Below are positions 22,986 through 35,500 of a stretch of DNA of 64,000 nt, piece after piece. Positions within the stretch are counted from its first letter, which is position 1. Every line of letters begins with the position of its first letter. Under the pieces are notes generated by a model that saw only the letters and a program-made list of their open reading frames with translations, was not told the DNA's origin and did no database searches. The stretch spans positions 36,849,377 to 36,913,376 of the forward strand of contig CM034244.1 of assembly GCA_019916065.1 (NCBI GenBank), in the 5' to 3' direction. Source of the DNA: Vitellaria paradoxa. Taxonomy: Eukaryota; Streptophyta; Magnoliopsida; Ericales; Sapotaceae. Both the position numbers and the translations under genes were made by a program.

Positions 22986-25900
22986 CAGCCTTTCAATTTT
23001 TAAATTATTTCAATAAACTCCAATAGTTATGGGCAAGTGGGCAAGTTGTAACGTTTAAACCTCCATGATTACAAATATAAAGATATGGATAATTAAAGTA
23101 GCATTTGATTTGTAGCTTTATTTTTTGTTTTTTTATTTTTATTGTTTATTTTTTATTTTTTTATTTTTTAAAATAATAAAAACATATTTCGTCCGATATT
23201 TTATGTTTTTTGGGATTATTTTTATTTTGACTCAAAAAGATTCAAAACGACTTTTTGACATTTTGTATTTTAGATGTAAATTTGTTTTTTTTTTTTTCAA
23301 AACAAATATTGAAAATACGAATGACTAATGGGGTTTTAGAGTGACAAAAAGTTATAGAAATTGATAAAAATTATAGGTTTATAATTCGTGTAGTAAGATA
23401 TAAAATAAATAATTTTTAGAGATTTTTAATATTTTTTGGTAAATTTTAAAATTCCAAATGGAGCTTAAATATGTTTTAAGTTATTTTTATAATTTTCAAA
23501 AATACAAAATAAAAAAAATTCCAAAACAAGTATACGAAATGGACTCTAAGAAATTTAAGTTGATGAAATTTAAAATTAACAACTTTGAAACTGAATTTTT
23601 CATTTATTTGATTAAAAATATAAAATTTGAGAAAAATGAATTTTTATTCCACTTTAATTATACTTGATACAAAAGCGAGTTAATTAAATGTGTTGCATAA
23701 CTCATTTGCAGTTGGAGTTAAATTTATGTACTTAAAATTTCAAATATTTAGCTCATTAAAATAGAAATTTCATATTGAATTTTTATTTTTTGAAATTTTT
23801 ATTAATTAAGATATATAATTAATTATATAATAATAAATTAATATTTTTAATAATTATCATTAACTATAATTGCTTTCTCTCTATATGATTCACGTAAGTT
23901 TTGTGCAAAAATCTACATCTAATCTTTATTTTTTCTCTTTTTTAAGAACTCCCTATAATGATTGAAACTTTTATTTTACATTTATTACATCAAAGTTATG
24001 CATTTTTAAAATGTATTTGATTATTTTATTTGAATTGGAGTTGTTCTAAGGTGTGATTGGGCATTTCAGTCAAAAACTTAAAAGTCGTATTAATCTTCTT
24101 ACTGTGTGCACGGCATGCATTTTCCTGTGCACGGCATGCATTTTCCTGTGCATACGACTAGCAATTTGCTCCTCTCGTGCGCACGATACTTGTGCTATGT
24201 TATTTTTAGCAACTTTCTTACTTTCTCAAACTTATAACCTGTTATTGCTTCGGTTCTTAAGCTTGGTCCTTATTTATCCTCATTATCTACTGCACACATC
24301 TACTTCCCTTCACTGATCGTCATCACCATTTTTTATTTTGAATTTCAAAACATTAGCGCATGTGTGTTGGTTTTTTACGAGAATGTTTTAGAGAAAGAGA
24401 AAGTGAGTTGGTTCAAAGTATTTGTGAACTATAAGTGTGTTGATACTAAACCTAAAGACTTAAAAGTGTGTTTGGAGGCTTAGAGAGAGAATTTATGGGG
24501 CTTACATGCCAAAAGGAAAAACCAAACTAAATACCAAAACCCACAAATAAATTTATGTGGCAATGTGGGTCAGGGTGGATCTAACATCAAATTTTAAATC
24601 ACCACAAGATGGCACACCAAGTACGTTTTCCTTAGCAAATATGTGAAGCTCACTAAGACATATCATGCACTATTCTTTTTACATGTTAATAAGCTAGAGT
24701 TACCATTCTTGGTACTAAGATCATCAGCGGTCCAAGTTTGGATCAGATCTAATGGATCCAAACCTGATTCAATAAGTAAAAATCTAAATCTGATTCAGAC
24801 TCGATCCATCAAACCCAAACCTAATTTGTTGTTAGATAGTTTCCCAATTTGATTTTTTTATTTTTATTTTCACTATAGAGGTTGCCAAAATCCAAAAAAT
24901 GGGACGTTATTTGGATCCATGGATTTTTACCAAATATATCGGGTCTGATTGATCCAAATTTAATTATAGTCAGGTTTAACAGATTTGAATCTATTGGGCT
25001 TTTGGATCAGATTTATCAAGTCCAAGTCAGACTCAAACTGTTGGTGGCCTACTTGGTACTATTCTATATTTGTTAGAGTCACCTGTCAATGATAAATTTT
25101 CCCTGAATTTTTTAGTACCAATAATATGATATCAAATTCAATATCACATTCTCATTGATCAACACCAATATGGAATTAAAATAAATTCTCACAAATAAAA
25201 GAATATTTTTTGTGCTTTTTAAAAACTATGCACGTTTTTTAGATAAGTGCATTAATAATTTGAACAAATCAACTATGTATTTTATTTATATAAATAAATA
25301 ATATTTGTTGGGTGTTCTATTAAATTGACAATTGAAAATAAAAAAAGAATTCTAAATCACGTAAACTTAGGCGTAAGTTAAGGCATTAAACTTTGGGTTT
25401 AGAATGGACTGCTCACTGTTCAAAAAATATTTGAATTTCGTCACTTCAAGGGAAGAGCACTGGAAGACCAATTTGAGTAGTCAAAAAGTATAAAGAGATT
25501 GCTTTTAGACTTTTGGCTATCACGAGATGCCGCTAGAAGCTTCTAGGAAGACTGCTTAAGCGAGCATTGGTCTAATAGTTTTTTTTAAATTGTGTTCAAA
25601 AATTGTATTCATTTGAGTTTTTGTACTATATATATTCTGGATTGTCCATAAGGTTTCAAACAGAGAGAAATAACTCAAAAAAACAAAATTAATTCAAGAG
25701 ATTTAGTTTTCTCTAATCTTAGCCAATAATATTTTATTTTTTTTATATGTAGTGACCAAAAGAAGTTCAAATTTCTATAATGTGGTTTCGATTGCTTGTG
25801 GATGAAGTATATAGACTATTGTGAATTCAGTGGTAGTTGTAGATTCAACAAATCTTCAAGGATTTGAAGATTGATTTTTTCACTAAGGTTTGGGTGCATC

Positions 25901-27290
25901 GAAGATTCGAGCAAATGATATCAACAATATAGGGTCGTAGATTCTAGTGAATGATTCAAGAATTTTTGTAGATTTGGGTTTTTATAACTAATTACTTGGA
26001 TTGTAGTGGATATCTAGCATACAAAAATTTTCAATTAGTATCAAAATAGGTTCATTTTGTGCGAAATCTAATGTTTGCTATATTGATCACCCACATGAAG
26101 GTGACTCAAGTATGAGACCTTCTTTGTCTACTGTTAAATCTACTTCCACTTCAAAATTAGAAAGTACATCAGACAATAAAGATCTTATTGATTCTGATGG
26201 CAAGTCAGATGTTGAACAAGTTTGTGTATAACTCTTCGAAAATAATCATAATTTGAACAAGAAGACCAATCAAACAAGTTTGACAACGTTGTCGTTTTTC
26301 TGTTGTTATGTTTCTATTGTCGTTTTTTGTTTTGTGTTTTATGTTGCCATTTATTTTTTCTAAAATGAAAACAAAAATTGTGTTTGGTAATATAATTCTA
26401 TTTACAAAAATTTATAGACAAAAAACAGAATGTCTGTTTGATAAACACAGTTTCTATTTTATATATATAGTTTTGAGTTTAATTCAAATTTAATTTAATA
26501 AACTTAAATTTATATAAGATTCTCCTATCAAACCACTGCCAATGGCTAACTTGGAAAAAAAAAAGATTATATACAAACAAGTCAAAGAAACAAGCTTTCC
26601 AGAAAACTCATACCTTCCTCTCCCTACTTACTCTCTTATCTGTGCAAGCTAGTTAGGTTTCAATGCTTTATTCTCTTACTTCCTCAACTAAAAGAATTTT
26701 CACTCCCTCTAGTGGATTACAAAGATAGTAAATAACTAATAAGTAATACGGTAATAACCTATTAATTCAGAGTAACACAAGAAGTACTTTCTCTTCTACA
26801 GTCCAAGAACTTTATTCTTCCTAAAGACCGAGAGAGAATACTCGAGCACCTCCATGAAAATGAAATGTTAAGTAACTTTCAAAGCCAACAAAGACCACCA
26901 CCAACCAAAAAAGAAAAAAAAAAGAGTACAATAAAAACAAACAGATAAAATATTCCAATCTTCCAATCAGTAGCCTCCAAAAAATTATATTCTTATCTTA
27001 TCAACTAATCACAAACTATCTCCACAATCTAATTTTTTGTACAATGAGACAATTGTACAGCCAATATATCTAATGAATTTTATTGGAGAAACATTTGCAA
27101 TATTTGAAACAATGCCACATCATTCAAACTGTTTTTTTTTCCACTTGAACAAAAAGTATGGGTTGGTCCTAGTTCATAAGGTTCATGTTGTTGTATACTA
27201 ACATGCCACTGCACTAGACTCAGTTTCTTTAAAAATACTGGTTAGAGTTGTCAAACAGCAAATACTTGAGAGGTCAAAGTGAGAGATCTC
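22986..27290. other. Intergenic AT-rich DNA
   Basis: No supported gene. Contents are a copy of the recurrent short MITE (23329-23467), a 24-bp duplication at about 24106-24153, a stretch rich in GGATCCAAACC-like words in both orientations (24728-25045), and a possible LTR-edge-like string (ATTAGTATCAAAATAGG) near 26035 followed by a short open stretch to 26230. None of these gives a recognisable protein. Confidence 0.5.
23329..23467. mobile_element. Short Tourist-like MITE, recurrent family copy
   Basis: The unit begins GGGGTTTTAGAGTGACAAAA and ends TAAAATTCCAAATGGAGC, enclosing TAGGTTTATAATTCGTG, also seen in the 59544-59692 and 59815-59973 copies. Target duplication not clear. Confidence 0.5.
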
Positions 27291-27299
27291 ACAGCATAA

Positions 27300-27497
27300 T
27301 TACGTTAAACCAACTACATGAAGCAACCCACATAGTGAGCTCAAGGATATTTCCTGTGTAGTTGTGCTCATTGCACAAAGAATTGATCTGCCATGCATAA
27401 CTTGTACAGAAGCGAGCCACTTAAAGATAGGCTCCTCACTCTGACTAACTATGCTCTCAACATAAAAAGTTGAAGAGCATCTAATGCTCAACACCTG
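27300..27497 (-). other. Candidate terminal exon or pseudo-exon, product unknown
   Basis: On the minus strand an acceptor-like TTTACAG precedes an open stretch of about 64 codons ending in TAA (VLSIRCSSTFYVES... to ...LLHVVGLT). It is on the same strand as the pseudo-exon at 28582-28698 and could belong to the same decayed transcription unit. I recognise no protein family in it, and a chance open frame is possible. Confidence 0.2.
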
Positions 27498-28581
27498 TAA
27501 ATAGAATTAAAAAGTTGCACAATGAAGTAAGAATTCAAGTTTTTGTATAGAGCCAGCAGAAACCAGGGGAAAAATGTACAAATACGCATGCACTTTCTAA
27601 AGTAAAGAATCTAAACCTTGAAAATAAATGCAATTACACAAAGTGGTACACAAGAACCGAGGCACTGCATAGAATCTGCAACAGAATATGGTAAAGATTT
27701 TACCAATCAAAGCACTGGATTAAAAGAAAGAAAAAAATAATAACAAATTTACAGAAGAGTCTAAAAGAAAAATTAAAAGGTAATAGTATCGCTTGGGGTC
27801 TAATTTTAATCATTAGGCACAGAGCATGAGCAATAGCCATTAAGGTCGTCCCAATAGAGGTTAAATATAACTAGCCTACTTCTCGACTGTGGTATATTTA
27901 CACAAATTGAGTATTGTTTACTTCCCCTGTCTATGGCAATAGAGAACCATTTTATAAAGACAATAGTTCATAGTAAGCCATCACATAGAGAACAAAACAA
28001 CATTCAAGTTTATCCACAACAAGACTTGTATCCAAAGAAAGTTATACAATCAAAATAACAAAGTCAATCTCTAAAGGGAAGCCAACCCGCAGCTTCAATC
28101 TCATCCATGAACTAGAAACTAGTACTGAAGATTGGAACCAAACCATCCGCATATAGTTATAGGACATAAATAACGAGCAGTAATTGTACCACCATAAGCA
28201 GCAAAACAAGTACCAACAAACTTTAAACATGTAGTAAAGAAATAATCAGCATAACAGAAGCACCATGAACAACTGCTACAACAAATATACATAGGATGAT
28301 ATAGCTATATTCAAGGGAATAAGATACTTGTGTTGGCACAAAAGAGAACTATGTCATATAAATCCTTAGTAATATCATATACCTATTGCAAAATATAGAG
28401 CAACTTTTCCTAAATGCTTTTAACTGTAAATGGAAACTAGAATATCATTTGACAAAAGCTAACTTCAAGATGCATTACATGAATTAAACTTAATTATATG
28501 ACTGCAAATTGTGGACATTTAGATTAAGTGCTATAAGCCAATGTAGCAAAGTTAAAATATTGAAAAAAAGATGAGACGTAC

Positions 28582-28698
28582 GATCACCACTCAGCAACAC
28601 ATGCCATGTCTCCCATTGGCGTGAACCTATGCCAGCAAAAAACTTTTCTTCCCATTTGTCATCCCATTAGGTTCCAAGTTCAGTCTTAGCCCACTTGT
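28582..28698 (-). pseudogene. Pseudo-exon resembling a tryptophan-rich ESV1/LESV-type plastid protein
   Basis: The minus strand reads (D)KWAKTELGT, a TAA stop at 28669-28667, then WDDKWEEKFFAGIGSRQ and WETWHVLLSGD. The spaced tryptophans and the FFAGIGSRQ phrase recall the conserved C-terminal domain of the starch-associated proteins EARLY STARVATION 1 and LIKE-ESV1; this assignment is from memory. Splice-like sites flank it (AG before 28698, GTACGT after 28582) and the phase is consistent with a real exon. The in-frame stop sits where a CAA glutamine codon would be changed by one base. No convincing neighbouring exons were found. Confidence 0.4.
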
Positions 28699-30400
28699 CT
28701 ATCCCGAGAGAATGAAAACGAAGATAACTTAAAAACCAATTATAAGAAAAAAATATTTTCTCTTTCTTCTTCATTCTTTCAACTTTAAAGCAACAAAAAC
28801 AAAAATTAGTGAACAAAAAAAAAAAAAAAGCAACATCCATCCTCCAATGTCATCCTTGACAGTGCTAGCCTATCACCCTTCTACATCCTATGTGATAGTA
28901 GTGCTTGCATTCTAGCTCATTCTTTTGAACAGCACCAGGAGAATAATTTTACTTAACAAGAATCACAATACTATTAGACTATTTTTAGCAATTCCATAAA
29001 TTTTGCAGTGAAAAGATGGTGCATCTACAAGCCATTGAGCAACATTTGGGCATCTTCAAGTCCTAAAAACATACTAAATTCGGTCTTATTCATTTCTTAT
29101 TAAAATATACATTATGATAACCTATTGCACAATATAGTAGACATTTTTAACTATGCAATTGGTTGCAGAAAAGTTCTTAATTTTCTGGTGTATGTATAAA
29201 TTAATAGCTTTGAGAAACTTATTTGAAGTAATACAACTTTGACCAAAGGGCATCACAGAACTGAGGGTTAAAATAGAGAATACCCAGTTAGGAAAGAACC
29301 CAGTAGATAGAAATCACCTGCATATATAACTAAACACCTCAATTATACCTTAATAATTCAAGCATGTATACCTTACTGATTGGATAAGCAACAAGAAAGA
29401 ACACAAACGAGAAGTGCCACATTTGCTCTAATCGTCAAGCTATATTGGGTACATATTGCTTGAGGCAATATCTATAATCAGAAATAAGTTTTCCAACTAC
29501 GTGGCAACATCAAAAAACAAAACCATTCTCAAGTTACAGGGGAACCAAGGAACCTTGTAAATGGCACTTACTTGTGGGATCCAATTTACATCAACTACTT
29601 ACCAGAGAAATTCTAGGAAACGAATAAAATACTAATTATGAAACAAAGAGTTTCTCCTACATTGTATGAACACCAAACTTCCAAACTATATCAGCAAACA
29701 CCAAGTAGAAATAACAAGTGCAACACCCCACACCATAGAGTTAGAATATATCAAAAGCTAAAGAAGAATGATAGCAGCAATGGTATTAGTAGTCAGCAAA
29801 AAAATATGACAACATATAAGGTTCGTACAATAATCAAAAGTATAGTGCTACTTTTATATTATACTTTTTTCCTAACTATCTACTTTAAACTAATATTGAT
29901 CAATAGTACAAGTATTATCATGAGCAGGAAAGTCCCCAAAATCATGTTGTACCCACATCATGTGGACATGAGTACGCGAACCATGTTGGTAGACGAGGTC
30001 ATTACTCTTGCAGACGAAGAGGTGCTTGTGTTACAGGGTACACAATACTCATCAACCCATATGAAACCATTAACATGGTCCAATCCACGCGGGTATCAAA
30101 CAAATGAATGACCATTATTCCTCCTAGTCTTTACAACTAAAACTTGTATCTGACTTGCACCACAAACATATGGTGGCCCATATTGCGAAATTAGAGAAAT
30201 AACTATAGATGACAAAAGTATGAAATGTAATTTTGAAACAATTACCATGAATATGTTGGCATACAAAAGCACCAACTTGTTTCATTTAATACAACAAGTT
30301 TTACAACAAGTTTGTCACACAAAAGTGGAAAATTATCGTAGTTAACTAGTTTTTACACAACTTCCCCAAATAATAGTAATGCAAAACAAGTTCTAATTAA
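28699..30400. other. Intergenic/degenerate DNA
   Basis: No gene supported. A 157-codon open frame on the + strand (29638-30111) has no recognisable domain and is treated as chance. The region may contain the 3' flank and end of the Harbinger-type element that follows, but no terminal inverted repeat was located. Confidence 0.5.
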
Positions 30401-31705
30401 CTAAGTGCTCACACTTTGCCAAATTTGACGAGCTATTTCATCACACACTCTAGCCATTTCTCTCGTTTGAGAGATAGAGAAATCAAGTTCAATTGGATTT
30501 TGAGAACTACTGCTTACACCCCCCACCACGGCTTGGATCTTCAATGATTTGCATCTTGTTCCATGATGCATTTAGTGTGTCAGTCATATCATTTGATCGA
30601 ATAAAGTTATGCATAGTACAACTAGCAGTTGGGATATATTTCTAGGTCTTAACTTTGAAAGGTGGTATGATTTTCAAGATAGGAAACCATGCCTTTAAAA
30701 CACTGAAATACCAGTCAATCACATTACGCAGCTGGAAATAGCGATAATTAAACCACTCTTCAATATTTGTAGGTCGTTGTGTGTGCCCACGGTATTCTTG
30801 TAAATGGTACCTTTCCCTATGGTATGGTGTCAAAAATCTAGGAACGTTTATGTAACTGGAATCTACAACATAGTATTTCCTTTCAGGCGGCGTTGGAAAT
30901 AAATTAGCTGGATTACTCAAACAATCGTTTAGCACATAAGAATCATTTGCCGTTCCTTCCCACCCCATGAAAACATATGTAAAGCGCATGTCAAATGAAA
31001 AATGCAGCCATAACATTCTGTGTGGGGATGGTTTGCTTGCCACGATATGCAATTTATTTGCTAGCTAGAACATGAGCGACAACATCGGTTCTGTCGATTG
31101 CTCCAATATGATCCTAATAACCAAGAAAACTATTAATTATCGAAATTTGGTTATTCATAACTGAAATACATTACAATTTGAAATGGTATACCTTAAAGAA
31201 AGGGTATAAGTTGGGTTGTGTAAAATTTCCAGAGACACTTCATTCATGTTAGGTGGTACTATAATAACTACACCTAACCTATACACGATCTTCAACACTT
31301 TACGAAAATATGTGTAAATTGTTTGTGCAGAGTGTTGAAATCTCTCGGCTACTACATGAATCCTCTTGTTGTGTGATATGATGAGCAAAAAAATACCAAC
31401 TTGCTCCTAAGGTGTCAAATATCGAGAGTGGTCTAATAATCCATGCGTTCTCACAGCTTCACAAAAGTTAATAATCCATGCATTCTAAACTGGTCATAAC
31501 AACAATTCTCATACCCGTTGATCAACTCTATGATATAATTATGCCCTGTTAATGTTGACGTTCTATATGGTTTGCTCACTATATTTTTTCTAATATAGTC
31601 AGCGATTGCCACTGCTATGACAGAATCATTTATATCATCATCCGAGTTAATGTCGAACAGATTTTCAAGATCTCCAATGTTGATTGCTAATTGGTTTGTA
31701 ATCAA
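30401..31705 (-). pseudogene. PIF/Harbinger transposase (DDE_Tnp_4), decayed
   Basis: Minus-strand pieces in order are an N-terminal part (YIRKNIVSKPYRTSTLTGHN, 31705-31451), a helix-turn-helix-like part (HVVAERFQHSAQTIYTYFRK, about 31380-31310), GAIDRTD near 31100, and SFDMRFTYVFMGWEGTANDS through PERKYYVVDSSY, RERYHLQEYRG and FNYRYFQLRNVIDWYFSVLK to PFKVKT at 30642. Reading past a TAG gives YIPTASCTMHNFIR, then a frame change in a G-rich tract (about 30520-30530) and a tail ending QIWQSVST with a stop at 30401. The usual GTH after the first catalytic D reads RTD, and the usual RNVIER motif reads RNVIDW. With stops and frame breaks the gene cannot make an active transposase. Confidence 0.85.
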
Positions 31706-32103
31706 TTAAATTAAATAAAGTTGTACTAACAAATGAGCGACAACATTATATTTTTTAATTGTAAGAACATGATAAAGTCCTCAAAGGACATAATTTTGCC
31801 CATATACATAAACAACATTATACATGACATTTTCAAATTCTTCTTTGTTAAAAAAAGAAAAACAAAGTAACATACATCACTAACATTTGAAACTAGGCAA
31901 AATCTATAAGTAATAATAAACTATTAAAATAAAGGCCTCATACATAAAATAGCAAGTGCATCCAAACATTAGAAATCCAGAGATTACAATACAAACATAA
32001 CAGTCAAATATAATAACCAAAATAGCAAATAAAGTCAATCAATCCTTACAATAATAAAAAAAAAGAAAACATAAAAGTCTTGAAATTTAACAACACAAAC
32101 ATC

Positions 32104-33210
32104 CTACATCATCGTGATCCAATCCTTCTTCCTATCATCGGGAATCTCTAGGAACATTTCACGAGCACTGACGTCCTCGCATATCATTTTCATAACTTTT
32201 GCATATGTTGCTACATCAATGTCCTTTAGATTGTTCAAGACTGTTAAGCATTCTTCGATGTACAGATGTTCCTCATCAAGCCTCTTCCCACTTGTAGTGA
32301 TACTCCCTTTTGAAATTTTCTTCTCTATCAATTGTGCCTTTCTTACGTTAGACTTAGCTATTGTCTGCAAAACGGCAGATAATAAAACACTATAGCTTTC
32401 CTTTCGACGCACTTTTTTCATGGGTTTCTCATTATCATCATCAATCTCCAATTTGGTCTTACTACGGTCGTCATTAGTACTACCAGTAGAGGAGGTGAAG
32501 GGTGCCTTGGTAGAAGAGTAGCGTATTCACCAATTGCGAATGTGTTCCAAAAATACACATTAGCTCATGAATATATAGCAGTCTATGTTTTTTGAATTTT
32601 TTGGCAAATTTATTTACCTGTATGAAATTTTAAAAATTAATATGAAATTCAAAAAATATAATTTCCAACATAATAATGGAAATGAAGAATAATAACAAAT
32701 AATACAACAAATGAGGTGTAATAAGAATTTTTTATAACTCAATACTCGAACGAAAGAATAGTAATATATTTATATAACTTAATACTTGGAAGGAAGAATA
32801 ATATAACAAAATAATTTGAAGCTACCTTGAAAAGTCTCTCTCAAACATCATTAGGAGCAATGATAGTATTTGCAATAGGGTCCCATTCGACACCAGTTTA
32901 TTTCAAAAGTTGAAATTTATTAAACAAGATTCTAAGTTGGTTGTACTTATTGTGTAACTGATCATTAGTGTAAGCATAACTAGTTTTACCCACTATTTGC
33001 TCCCTCATGTTGGTCCAAGCCTGTTTGGTGAATGTCCTCATTTGCCTATTTCCCTTCTTCACCTCCTCATCCATCATGGTAATGAAAATCTTTTCATTCT
33101 TTTTGGGCTATGGGTTAGTTTTTTTGTCATTATTTCCCTTGCCTTCCAGTGCTACTACATCATCTTCCTCAATATTGCCTACGTTATGTGTTGTACTCGC
33201 TATTATAATT
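32104..33210 (-). pseudogene. PIF/Harbinger accessory protein (Myb/SANT-like ORF1), decayed
   Basis: The N-terminal part on the minus strand (33210-32820) reads EKIFITMMDEEVKKGNRQMR, then FTKQAWTNMREQIVG, NDQLHNKYNQLR and TGVEWDP, a Myb/SANT-like DNA-binding domain. The C-terminal part reads VFLEHIRNW, a stop, then a low-complexity linker and the open stretch 32451-32104. In-frame stops occur after KTNP, FQLLK, PNDV and HIRNW. In PIF/Harbinger elements this protein accompanies the transposase, and here it lies directly upstream of it on the same strand, so both belong to one dead element. The segment 32560-32820 is AT-rich and may be an intron. Confidence 0.75.
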
Positions 33211-35500
33211 TTCCTAAACATCAAAGTCTTATAAGCTTCACACTAAATGAACCACCATAACAGATAAAGACTTTAGAAATAGGCCCAATAGATAATCCTA
33301 GACCCCTCAGGCACCATACCTAGGATTATATCCCATTGAAAAGAATTCTCAAAGAAGATTATATTTTTCCCTATTTATTTGTTTTTTACAATATGTCATG
33401 CAGTTTTATATTACACAAGGTCTACTTTCTACATGAAAAAACAACAAATAAGAAATTCATATTAATGAAACAACAAATTAGGTTGTTTGTTTTTACATGA
33501 ATTTCGAATTAACCAAAAAAAATGTAAAAACAATTAATCAATAGCATGCAAGTAATAGGGAACTAGGAATAGAATATAATAAAAATGAAGAAAGAAGAGT
33601 AAAATATAGGGAGAATGTTTGCCTTTATTTCTGTAGCCAAGTATCCTTATAAAACGGCAAGGATAATTTTTTTTTTTTTAAGTAAATATTGAGGATAAAC
33701 ATTGATTCAAATAAAGTAATAAAACACATGACAAACTCTTCAAAGTTCAAGGCATTTAATGAGTAGAGAGTGTGAGCTAGGATTAGCCATAATGGATAAC
33801 TCCTAGTAAACTCCAGCAATATAAGTAGCAAAAAGCTAAGAAATATGTAGTTAAAATCTAAGTGCAAGCAGTAAATACAATACAGAAAAGAGGTTACTGG
33901 CAGGAAAGCAATGATTGTGATGTAGACAACGAAGAAAGTTCTAGTGGCAAGTTGCAAAAGGTGACAAAAGGACAAGCAGTGACAATCGCCATAAAATTAT
34001 AATAATTTTGTAGTGCAGCAGTGAATTGATACATCACAAATCATCAAGGGAACATCGTTATGCATCCTCTCTTTTACCCATTACTAGACTTCCAACAACC
34101 GATGCATCATTATAAGTGTAAACATTGTTATTAAATTAGAATGAAAGTTTCTATATGCAAACTCAATCCCCATCCCCTTCTCTTGTGGTTCCTAATTCTC
34201 ATCATTTTCTTATTCCTCTAAAGTAAGTCAAACAAGCAAAGAAGCCATAATCTTAACCAAAACTAATTCAATTTTCTCATAAGGTCAAAAATATTAACCT
34301 CCCTAAGATTCAGAAAAAGTCTTCTGGTGCCCGAGCTTACATTCAATAAAAAATAACAACATTGCAAAAATAACAGTAACAACAACAACAACAAATATAG
34401 TAGAAGTGTTAATATTTGTTGCCATTTTCTGGAAAAGGCTCATTCTAAATTAGATTGAGCAGTAAATTGAGGAGTAGAAAATTGCTAACCAGTTTGGAAA
34501 CGCCCTTGACTTAAGAACATGATTTAAAGAACTCAAATTTTCCATATATGTCAATGTTACATCAATTACACCACCTAATACATGTACTACTCTCTTTCCC
34601 AGCACTTCCCCAAATCGGAAACTCCCAAATAAATTTATCGAGTCACCATTTCCATATCCTCAAAGGGATGTATATTCCTTTCTCTTCAAATACACCACAT
34701 AGGTTCAAACAGTTCAACTATTCCAGGAAATGTGCAAAACAATAGTCAAGGTGGGTTCCAACACTACTATCCATGAAAATCCACACTAATAATAACATAC
34801 ATGACAGTGTATAGCCTATACAAGTCACTCAAACACGCTAGATTTCTTTAGGATTTAACTTATTAGATCTAGGAAAAATTCTATACAAAATAAACATAAC
34901 CAAAAGCCTTGGGCAGAATATAAAATAGGCCAACATTAGGATAAAAGCACTAAAACTGCAGTATGACCATCAAGAACAATATCTCAAATTAAGATAACCA
35001 GGAAAAATAAAACAAAAACACTATCATTCAAGCAGAAAAAATGCTTACCAAAAAAAGCACAAAAAAATTAGCAAATCGTGAAATGTTTACCAAGTAGGAT
35101 CTTCAAATGGTTTTTTGTATCCAATTTCTTCAACAATCACATTGTTAAGGGAAAAAATAAAAAATAAAGCTAGCGTTAACATAGATCTGAAGAAATATGG
35201 GGCAAAAATTCAGACAAATTAAAATTTTCACCGTAGTTGGACAAAAGAAGCTTGGGTAAGTCTAGATCTGGAAACGAGAGAAGAAAATAGCCCATAAAAA
35301 TAAGCCATCGTTTGACAAAAGGCCAGTTCTGGCAGCAACCGCGGTAGTCGTTGGGTTTAAGGGGGGAGAGAGAGAGAGAAAGAAGAGGAAGGAAATGAAG
35401 AAAAGTGATTCAAGGGAGAAATGAGGGGGGAGAAGAAGAAGAAGAAGAAAAAGAAGATCTAACATTTTGAGGGAGAGCAACGTTCGGCTTCTGCAGAAGA
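33211..35500. other. Intergenic DNA with possible minus-strand leader
   Basis: No protein-coding exon recognised. The stretch 35262-35500 is purine-rich on + (GA and GAA repeats), so on the minus strand it has the CT-rich look of a plant 5' leader. Together with the pseudo-exon at 28.6 kb it might mark the start of a decayed gene; this is weak inference. Confidence 0.3.

Noticed and set aside
26035..26230. Possible LTR retrotransposon primer site (ATTAGTATCAAAATAGG) followed by a short gag-like frame
   Set aside because: Too diverged from TGGTATCAGAGC, no paired LTRs found and the following frame is only about 48 codons.
29638..30111. 157-codon open frame on the + strand
   Set aside because: No recognisable domain, no splice context, composition like surrounding noncoding DNA; it lies between a pseudo-exon and a dead transposon.
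35262..35480. Minus-strand frame rich in L, F, S and P
   Set aside because: Low-complexity translation of a GA/GAA-rich tract; better seen as leader-like or simple-sequence DNA.
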